A DNA stretch of 64,000 nt from Neobacillus rhizophilus (GTDB lineage: Bacteria > Bacillota > Bacilli > Bacillales > Cytobacillaceae): the NCBI RefSeq assembly GCF_018343535.1, contig NZ_JAGYPF010000002.1:956103-1020102 (forward strand). The letters are read 5' to 3'. Below, one piece after another: positions 58,586-64,000 of the stretch; the first letter of the stretch is position 1; every line of letters begins with the position of its first letter. The notes under the pieces are model-generated. The model did no database searches. It worked only from the letters and a program-made list of their open reading frames with translations, and was not told where the DNA came from. Position numbers and translations under genes: made by a program.

Positions 58586-59557
58586 ATGGGAGAACTATTT
58601 AAATTATTAAAGCGTGGAAATAAATCAGCGATGCTGGCTGCGATTGTGAATACCGTCATTGCCATTATCAAAGGTGTGGCTTATATGTTTACCGGAAATG
58701 TAGCGATGTTTGCGGAAACCATGCATAGTTTAGGGGATGCTGCAAACCAGTTTTTTGTGTTTATCGGTTCGGCTTTAAGTAAAAAAGCCCCGACTGAAAA
58801 ATTTCCAAACGGATTTGGCCGGCTTGTTAATCTAGTTTTACTTGGCGCGGTGTTGATTGTCGGGATTATGGCGTTTGAAACCATTAAAGAAGGCTATCAC
58901 CACATGGTTCATCCCACGGCATCCGGCGGTTTTATCATCAATATCATTGTTTTAGGGGTTGCCACTATCCTTGAGACATTTGTTCTTTTTAAAGCCATGA
59001 AAGAGGTCCTTCATGAAATCGGCATGGAAGCTAGCGGTCCAGGGGTATTTGCTAAAAGCTTTGCGAATCTGGGCAGGGCCAAGCCAGCGACGAAGCTGGT
59101 GTTTATGGAAGATCTTGTAGCAACCATGGGCGGTTTACTGGCCATTCTCGCTGTAGTTATTGCTCATTTTTCCAACATCCATTGGCTCGAAGGATTGGCC
59201 TCTATTTTGATTGGAGCCATGATGTTTTTTGTGGTCGGCAGGGTCTTTTTAGACAATGCTGCAGGGGTAATTGGCCAAGCCGATGAAGAAATGGAGAACA
59301 AAATTGGTTCGCTTGTTATCGCAGACCCGGATGTCAAGGATATTCAAGGAATTACTGTTATTAAGGAAGGGGAAGACCTTCATGTTGAATTGGAAATCGA
59401 AGTCGACCCGCAGCTTACAGTTGCTGAGGCGGATGATATTAGAGACCGCTTAGCGGAAAAAATACTGGCTGAAAACGGCGTAGTCGATGTCAAGATTGAA
59501 ATTGATGAAGAAGACGAAGTTATGAATTGGGAAAATAGACCACGGCCTACTGTATAG
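58586..59557 (+). CDS. cation diffusion facilitator family efflux protein
   Basis: A 323-residue protein. Six helices with the metal motif FAETMHSLGDAANQ (HXXXD) near 45-58 and a second site further on, then a C-terminal ferredoxin-like domain (GITVIKEGEDLHVELEIEVD). It probably exports Zn, Mn or Fe. The gene starts about 120 nt after the divergent AlkD-like gene. AGAGGATTCGG precedes the ATG. Confidence 0.9.
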   Translation: MGELFKLLKRGNKSAMLAAIVNTVIAIIKGVAYMFTGNVAMFAETMHSLGDAANQFFVFIGSALSKKAPTEKFPNGFGRLVNLVLLGAVLIVGIMAFETIKEGYHHMVHPTASGGFIINIIVLGVATILETFVLFKAMKEVLHEIGMEASGPGVFAKSFANLGRAKPATKLVFMEDLVATMGGLLAILAVVIAHFSNIHWLEGLASILIGAMMFFVVGRVFLDNAAGVIGQADEEMENKIGSLVIADPDVKDIQGITVIKEGEDLHVELEIEVDPQLTVAEADDIRDRLAEKILAENGVVDVKIEIDEEDEVMNWENRPRPTV

Positions 59558-59570
59558 TAGGTCTCTTTTC
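59545..59570 (+). terminator. terminator overlapping the transporter stop
   Basis: GGCCTACTGTATAGTAGGTC is a self-complementary stem reaching the stop codon, followed by TCTTTT. Confidence 0.65.
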
Positions 59571-59715
59571 CTCGCGATTTGTTCTTTATAATGGTGTTTT
59601 TTAAAGGTGCATCATATTGAGTGATGCACAAGAAAGGTCCCCATGTTTCACTTTGTATAAAATGGATGAATTACAGGGAATATATTCTTAGAGTACTTTT
59701 TAGGGAGGCTTACGT

Positions 59716-60717
59716 ATGTCTGAGCGCAGCATTAGATTGTCAAGTTCGGAAATTGCCGCATTATGGGCTACGTACATACAGGAAAACATGACGGTCTGTT
59801 TGCTCATCTATTTCCTGCATCACAATCAGGATGTGGAAATTAAGCCGATCCTTGAGAGGGCATTGCAGAATTCGGAAACTCACCTTCAACAGATTACTGA
59901 CATTTTTCAAAAAGAAAGCATTCCAATACCTGATGGTTTTTCAGAAAAAGATGTGAATTTGGCGGCCCCGCCTTTATTTTATGATATGTTCGGACTCAGC
60001 TTCGTTTATTCCTTAACCCGTCTACTGATGATTAATGGGAGTTTTTTGACGGCTAATGTTGCAAGGAAGGATGTTTTGGATTTTTTTATCACGATGAACT
60101 ACAAATCAACCGAACTTTATAGGCAAGCCACTGAGTTAATGCTGTCAAAGGGGATTTACGACCGTCCGCCATACGTTCCTTATCCCGATAAGGTGGAATA
60201 TGAAGACAAACTTTCCTATATTAGTGGTTTTGGAAAAAAGAGGCCATTGAATGTTGCTGAAATAATGGAGATTTTCTTTAATATTGAACGAAATTATTTT
60301 TCGTTATTGCTTTGTATGGGACTTCTTCAAGTGGTTAAGGATAAAGAAATTCATAGCTTTATTAAAGAAGGAAAAAAAATCTCAGAACAACAAATTAGAA
60401 CGTTTAATGATATCTTAATGAAAGAAGAGCTGTATGGCATTATTACAACCAATGTTGAAGTGACGGATTCAACCGTCTCTCCATTTTCTGATCGGTTGGT
60501 TGTTACCCTATTTCATTCCTTAAACGGCATTGATATCGCTCTGCTCGGTCATGCGGTATCGTTATCGCTGAGATCTGATTTAGTGGCCCACTATCAAAAA
60601 TATATCGCTGAAATTCTTATTTATTCTGCAAAGGGAGTCGAACTTTTGATGGACCGCGGCTGGTTCCAAAAGCCGCCTCATGCTCCTAGCAGAAGAGACC
60701 TTCAGAAAATAGACTAG
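59716..60717 (+). CDS. DUF3231 family protein
   Basis: A 333-residue protein of two tandem ferritin-like four-helix halves. The half pattern includes SEIAALWATYIQENMTVCLL and HLQQITDIFQKESIPIPDGF, and it recurs near residues 175-230 (ISEQQIRTFNDIL). DUF3231 proteins are common in bacilli and some are induced in sporulation; no activity is known. AGGGAGGCTTACGT precedes the ATG. Confidence 0.88.
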   Translation: MSERSIRLSSSEIAALWATYIQENMTVCLLIYFLHHNQDVEIKPILERALQNSETHLQQITDIFQKESIPIPDGFSEKDVNLAAPPLFYDMFGLSFVYSLTRLLMINGSFLTANVARKDVLDFFITMNYKSTELYRQATELMLSKGIYDRPPYVPYPDKVEYEDKLSYISGFGKKRPLNVAEIMEIFFNIERNYFSLLLCMGLLQVVKDKEIHSFIKEGKKISEQQIRTFNDILMKEELYGIITTNVEVTDSTVSPFSDRLVVTLFHSLNGIDIALLGHAVSLSLRSDLVAHYQKYIAEILIYSAKGVELLMDRGWFQKPPHAPSRRDLQKID

Positions 60718-60750
60718 GTTCGAGCAGTGTGCGGTGAACCTAGTCTATTT
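60709..60750. terminator. bidirectional terminator
   Basis: ATAGACTAGGTTC and GAACCTAGTCTAT form a 13-bp stem followed by TTGTTT on the plus strand, between convergent genes. Confidence 0.85.
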
Positions 60751-60773
60751 GTTTACCTATTAAAGACTCCAGG

Positions 60774-61286
60774 TTATTCCCACGGTTTTTGCGTTGTAAA
60801 GTATCCGGCCAGTTCTTTACTGTGTCTTCGATGTTCTTTTCGTTTTTCGGCCCTTTCTTTCCCTGTATCGTATAACTTTTTTTCTTCCTCTGTCTCAGGG
60901 ATGATACCAGGGACTTTAGTTGGCTTGCCATCGTCATCTAATGCCACAAATGTTAAAAAGGCAGTGGCGGCAATTTTTCTATCGCCGGAAATCAGGTTTT
61001 CGGCAATAATTTTCACAAAAACCTCCATTGAAGACGTACCAGTCCAAGTGACAAACGATTCGAAGCAGACCGAATCCAACGGTGTAATCGGATGAAGGAA
61101 GTCGACAGAATCGGTCGAAGCGGTCACACATTCGCTTCGTGAATGTCTTGTTGCCGAAATCGATGCGAGCATATCAGCATCGCTCATCAGCTTCCCGCCG
61201 AACAACGTATTATGGTTGTTGACATCGTTCGGGAACACCCGACTTGTCCTGACTACTCGAGACTCATTGCATGTTTTAGCTTCCAT
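60774..61286 (-). CDS. acyl-CoA thioesterase (hot-dog fold, YkhA-like)
   Basis: A 170-residue protein. FPNDVNNHNTLFGGKLMSDA carries the catalytic Asn/Asp region of acyl-CoA thioesterases, and DSVDFLHPITPLDSVCFESF gives the central helix and strands. The C-terminal 30 residues are charged (EEEKKLYDTGKERAEKRKEH). It hydrolyses acyl-CoA to free acid and CoA. Confidence 0.9.
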   Translation of the reverse strand: MEAKTCNESRVVRTSRVFPNDVNNHNTLFGGKLMSDADMLASISATRHSRSECVTASTDSVDFLHPITPLDSVCFESFVTWTGTSSMEVFVKIIAENLISGDRKIAATAFLTFVALDDDGKPTKVPGIIPETEEEKKLYDTGKERAEKRKEHRRHSKELAGYFTTQKPWE

Positions 61287-61409
61287 TTATAAAAACCTCC
61301 ATTTGCTTAACTAATTCTATTTTGCCCCAATTCCGTTCAATTTTTAGTGAAAAATCAGCGATTGTGGTACATTACAATATAATAGCACTTTCCAGGAGGT
61401 TTCAAATAA

Positions 61410-62231
61410 ATGAGCATACAGGCACAAATTATGAAGGAGTTAAACGTCTCTCCCAACATACAGCCGAAGGAAGAAGTCCGGAAGAGAATCGATTTCTTAA
61501 AAATGTATTTAACAAAAACGAAGGCAAAAGGCTACGTGCTTGGAATCAGCGGCGGGCAGGATTCCACGCTGGCAGGACGCCTGGCGCAGATAGCGGTTGA
61601 AGAGCTGCGAAACGAAGGGACGGATGCCTTATTCATTGCAGTCCGGCTGCCATATGGAGTCCAGCAGGATGAGGAAGACGCGAAGAGGGCGCTTGATTTT
61701 ATCCGCGCTGACCGGGAAATGGTGTTTAATATTAAAGGAGCGGTCGATGAGGTCCAAAAGGAATATAACATAGCGTCACAAACACAGCCGCTAAGCGACT
61801 ATCAAAAAGGAAATGTGAAAGCAAGAATAAGAATGATTGCCCAGTATGCCGTCGGCGGGATGGAAGGGCTGCTTGTAATTGGGACAGACCATGCAGCCGA
61901 GGCGGTCACTGGTTTTTACACAAAATACGGTGACGGCGGGGCTGATGTTCTGCCGCTGACTGGCTTATCCAAAAGGCAGGGCAAGGCACTTCTGAAAGAA
62001 CTTGGTGCAGACGAACGCCTTTATTTAAAAATCCCCACTGCCGATCTGCTCGATCAAAAGCCTGGTCAGGCCGATGAAACGGAGTTAGGCATTACCTACG
62101 ATGAACTCGACGATTACCTCGAAGGCAAGCAGGTTTCTGAGGAGGTTGCGGAAAAAATCGAACAGCGCTATATCTTGACCGAACATAAACGGAGACTTCC
62201 CGCCAGTATGTTTGATGAATGGTGGAAGTAA
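61410..62231 (+). CDS. nadE: ammonia-dependent NAD+ synthetase
   Basis: A 273-residue enzyme of the short (non-glutaminase) type. The PP-loop [16 protein letters not shown] lies near 45-60; [15 protein letters not shown] and [20 protein letters not shown] (NaAD-binding) follow, and the end has KRRLPASMF. It amidates nicotinate adenine dinucleotide. CAGGAGG precedes the ATG. Confidence 0.96.
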   Translation: MSIQAQIMKELNVSPNIQPKEEVRKRIDFLKMYLTKTKAKGYVLGISGGQDSTLAGRLAQIAVEELRNEGTDALFIAVRLPYGVQQDEEDAKRALDFIRADREMVFNIKGAVDEVQKEYNIASQTQPLSDYQKGNVKARIRMIAQYAVGGMEGLLVIGTDHAAEAVTGFYTKYGDGGADVLPLTGLSKRQGKALLKELGADERLYLKIPTADLLDQKPGQADETELGITYDELDDYLEGKQVSEEVAEKIEQRYILTEHKRRLPASMFDEWWK

Positions 62232-62240
62232 GAACACCAA

Positions 62241-62275
62241 AATGAGACTGCCCGCTTAAATGGCAGTCTCATTTA
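62241..62275. terminator. bidirectional terminator
   Basis: AATGAGACTGCC and GGCAGTCTCATT form a 12-bp stem followed by TAAAT, between nadE and the convergent spo0A-like gene. Confidence 0.75.
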
Positions 62276-62277
62276 AA

Positions 62278-63051
62278 TCAACCCACTTTCTGCAGCCGCA
62301 GATGATCAGCAATAAGTGCGATAAATTCACTATTCGTCGGCTTTCCCTTTAATGGGCTTACCGTATTCCCGAAGACCAGATTTAAATGCTCGATACTGCC
62401 GCGGTTCCAGCCCACTTCAATCGAATGCCGGATGGCTCTTTCAACACGGCTTGGGGTAGTATTGTACAATTTGGCAATGGCCGGATAAATCAATTTTGTA
62501 ATTCCACCTAATAATTCCACATTGCGGAACACCATTTGGATGGCTTCCCGTAAGAAAATATACCCTTTTAGGTTTGCTGGAATTCCCATCGAGCGGAGCA
62601 CATCGGTGATTCTTACTTCTAGGCTCTCGCCGCTCTTATTCTCGTTTGACGGCTTAGTTTCTCTCGAGATTTTTATAGAATAACTTTCATTTGAACAAAT
62701 CGTTCGAATTGTATCGGATAATTGCGACAGCTCAAATGGCTTCAACAGAAAATAGGACACCCCTAACTCATTTGCTTTCTTAATGATATCCTCTTTTCCA
62801 AAGGCCGTTAACATTAAGACTTTGGTCGAAATATGATCGGCATAAAGCTTTTCGAGTAAAGAAAATCCGTCGGTATGAGGCATGATTAAATCCAGAACGA
62901 CCACATCCGGATGTTCTCGTTTGATCAACTCCAATCCCTCCATGCCATTATGGGCGATTCCGACCACCTTCATATCGACTAGCTTTGACAGGTATTCATT
63001 AAGTATTTCCGTTAATTGAAAATTATCATCTATAATTCCAATTTTTATCAT
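62278..63051 (-). CDS. Spo0A-type sporulation response regulator
   Basis: A 257-residue regulator. The receiver domain has the acid pair IIDDN near 7-10, phospho-acceptor Asp54 in [14 protein letters not shown], and LKPFELSQL with the Lys. The C-terminal Spo0A effector domain contains [18 protein letters not shown] then [18 protein letters not shown]. The ATG at 63051 follows AGGAAGGAATTGG. The neighbours (nadE, an amino-acid-binding lipoprotein) are not the usual spoIVB context of spo0A, and the receiver is rather divergent, so this may be a second Spo0A paralogue or a moved gene. Confidence 0.88.
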   Translation of the reverse strand: MIKIGIIDDNFQLTEILNEYLSKLVDMKVVGIAHNGMEGLELIKREHPDVVVLDLIMPHTDGFSLLEKLYADHISTKVLMLTAFGKEDIIKKANELGVSYFLLKPFELSQLSDTIRTICSNESYSIKISRETKPSNENKSGESLEVRITDVLRSMGIPANLKGYIFLREAIQMVFRNVELLGGITKLIYPAIAKLYNTTPSRVERAIRHSIEVGWNRGSIEHLNLVFGNTVSPLKGKPTNSEFIALIADHLRLQKVG

Positions 63052-63182
63052 GTTTAACCAATTCCTTCCTAAAAAAATCCCACTACTAAGTATTTTTCGA
63101 TATATTTCGTTGGGAGACAAGTAATATTTTCCAACAAAAAACTTAGTATTTATATAAAACCCCTATGGTATTTGTTTGTTCC

Positions 63183-63189
63183 TGTCGAA
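63183..63189. promoter_or_regulatory. 0A-box-like site upstream of the Spo0A gene
   Basis: TGTCGAA, the core of a Spo0A binding box, lies about 130 nt upstream of the start, within GTTCCTGTCGAAC. Spo0A genes are often autoregulated in this way. Confidence 0.4.
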
Positions 63190-63364
63190 CTTTTAGCTTT
63201 ATTGTAAAAATAAAAGGCTATTGAACTAGACTGTACTTTTCAATTTCGGTATTAATGTCTAATTCAAAGAGAGTATGAAAAGATAGTACTTATACTACAA
63301 ATGGTCTATTTTGAAAATAATTACCAAATATTCATAAAAATTAAATAATTGTAAAGGCGGTAAG

Positions 63365-63414
63365 GGGTAGATACCGTTTTATCAAACGGAGGCGTAAAAC
63401 CCTTTATCTTTAGA
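63365..63414 (+). promoter_or_regulatory. structured element of unknown role
   Basis: An outer pairing AAGGG/CCCTT encloses the hairpin CCGTTT-TATC-AAACGG, with AGGCG and other unpaired purine-rich stretches between. It could be part of an RNA leader or an operator region. I could not match it to a known riboswitch class. Confidence 0.3.
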
Positions 63415-63478
63415 TTTTGGGATATAAGTCTCATTTTTTTTGTGGGATTTTGCGAACGTTCGCTCTTTGTTCAACTAT

Positions 63479-63635
63479 TGCCATTATTCTGCTGTTAGCT
63501 ATTATAATAAAGACGTCACCCTGGGGACAATCATGTATATAACTGGACTATATCAGGAGCCTCTCTCCAAACTGAACGCCATTATATAAGAAATTTTAAC
63601 CTATCAGAACCATTCTGATAGGTTTTTAATTTTTA
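63479..63635 (+). ncRNA. leader or small RNA between promoter and terminator
   Basis: A promoter-like pair TTGCCA / TATAAT (19-nt spacer, about 63479-63510) is followed by about 115 nt and then a strong terminator (CTATCAGAA/TTCTGATAG plus TTTTTAATTTTT at about 63602-63635). The next gene starts 68 nt further. It is either a trans-acting small RNA (it has a C-rich CCTCTCTCC stretch) or an attenuated leader of the binding-protein gene. No S-box or T-box signature was found. Confidence 0.45.
63602..63635 (+). terminator. terminator upstream of the binding-protein gene
   Basis: CTATCAGAA and TTCTGATAG stem with a short loop, followed by a T run. Confidence 0.85.
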
Positions 63636-63702
63636 TAAAAGGGCAAAATAAACCCATCACTTTTATGGGATAAGAATAACTCAAACTTAGGAGGTAACCA
63701 TC

Positions 63703-64000
63703 ATGAAAAAACTATCCATTATTTTCGCCTTGCTGTTAGGTTTCATGCTTGTATTGGCAGCCTGCAATAAGGATGACAAGGCCGATAATAATAAAAAGAA
63801 TGACAATAAAACGGCTGAGAAAACGGCCAACGACTTATTAGCCAAGGTTAAGGATGACGGGAAAATTTTAATCGGAACAGAAGGGACATACCCACCGTTC
63901 ACCTTCCATGATGCAAATGGGAAATTAACGGGATTTGATGTGGAACTCTCTGAAGAGGTTGCCAAACGGATTGGGGTAAAAGCAGAATTCAAGGAAACCC
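63703..64000 (+). CDS. amino acid ABC transporter substrate-binding lipoprotein (5' part)
   Basis: The first 99 residues of a family 3 solute-binding protein, cut by the window end. A lipoprotein signal ends LMLVLAAC-type (lipobox LAAC, Cys21). A Lys/Asp/Asn-rich spacer follows, then GKILIGTEGTYPPFTFHDAN and GKLTGFDVELSEEVAKRIGV, typical of polar amino acid or cystine binding proteins. TTAGGAGG precedes the ATG. Confidence 0.92.
   Translation, partial: MKKLSIIFALLLGFMLVLAACNKDDKADNNKKNDNKTAEKTANDLLAKVKDDGKILIGTEGTYPPFTFHDANGKLTGFDVELSEEVAKRIGVKAEFKET

Noticed and set aside
63365..63635. S-box, T-box or c-di-GMP riboswitch
   Set aside because: None of the conserved core sequences of these classes could be found on reading the region.

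Overview
The window comes from a spore-forming Bacillaceae chromosome (Bacillus or Neobacillus type). The evidence is strong AGGAGG-type ribosome binding sites, a cggR-gapA-pgk-tpiA-gpmI-eno operon with a CggR operator, sigL, secG-esterase-rnr-smpB-ssrA, a Spo0A protein and coat-type proteins. No rRNA, CRISPR array or complete prophage is visible.

Region 1 (about 1-19.7 kb) is an AT-rich accessory segment. It starts with a two-gene unit (a membrane protein with a possible PLD-like domain plus a viperin-like radical SAM protein), a HEPN protein, a serine recombinase with a 30-bp palindrome upstream, a group IIC intron placed just after the recombinase terminator, and a membrane-anchored protein of unknown function. 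A tRNA-Arg(CCG) 3' relic lies nearby. From 8.4 to 19.7 kb there is a family of at least seven proteins. They share a roughly 90-residue helical module but have very different partner domains (beta-rich, Gly-rich, P-domain-like, Ser-repeat). A family 2 glycosyltransferase sits among them, with decayed copies of the family and relics of sugar-nucleotide genes (manC-like, rfbF-like). I read this as a spore or cell surface display locus that evolves by duplication and decay.

Region 2 (20-35.6 kb) is conserved housekeeping sequence: rpoN/sigL, a glutaredoxin, the CggR-controlled glycolytic operon, secG, carboxylesterase, RNase R, SmpB and tmRNA. Two things stand out. The tmRNA gene is split in its T-loop by a 281-nt group I intron. 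Several intergenic gaps hold short repeats with a fixed 21-nt period, or hairpin pairs with a 52-nt period. A sortase relic lies just after tmRNA.

Region 3 (35.6-43.5 kb) is a sigma-54 regulon: a PAS-AAA-Fis activator, a consensus -24/-12 promoter with an upstream inverted repeat, then SDR, acyl-CoA ligase-like, MFS, PHA-synthase-like and M20 peptidase genes, probably for catabolism of an unknown compound.

Region 4 (43.5-54 kb) holds a CotF-type coat protein, a wrecked IMEF-type encapsulin and ferredoxin locus, and a Tad/Flp pilus cluster (pilin, prepilin peptidase, TadE, TadG, CpaB, TadZ, TadA, TadB, TadC) with DUF192 and XRE genes. Region 5 (53.5-64 kb) is mixed: DUF2085, polysaccharide deacetylase, AI-2E family, GtrA, AlkD-like, cation efflux, DUF3231, acyl-CoA thioesterase, NadE, a Spo0A-type regulator outside its usual neighbourhood, and the start of an amino-acid-binding lipoprotein gene preceded by a promoter-terminator leader RNA.
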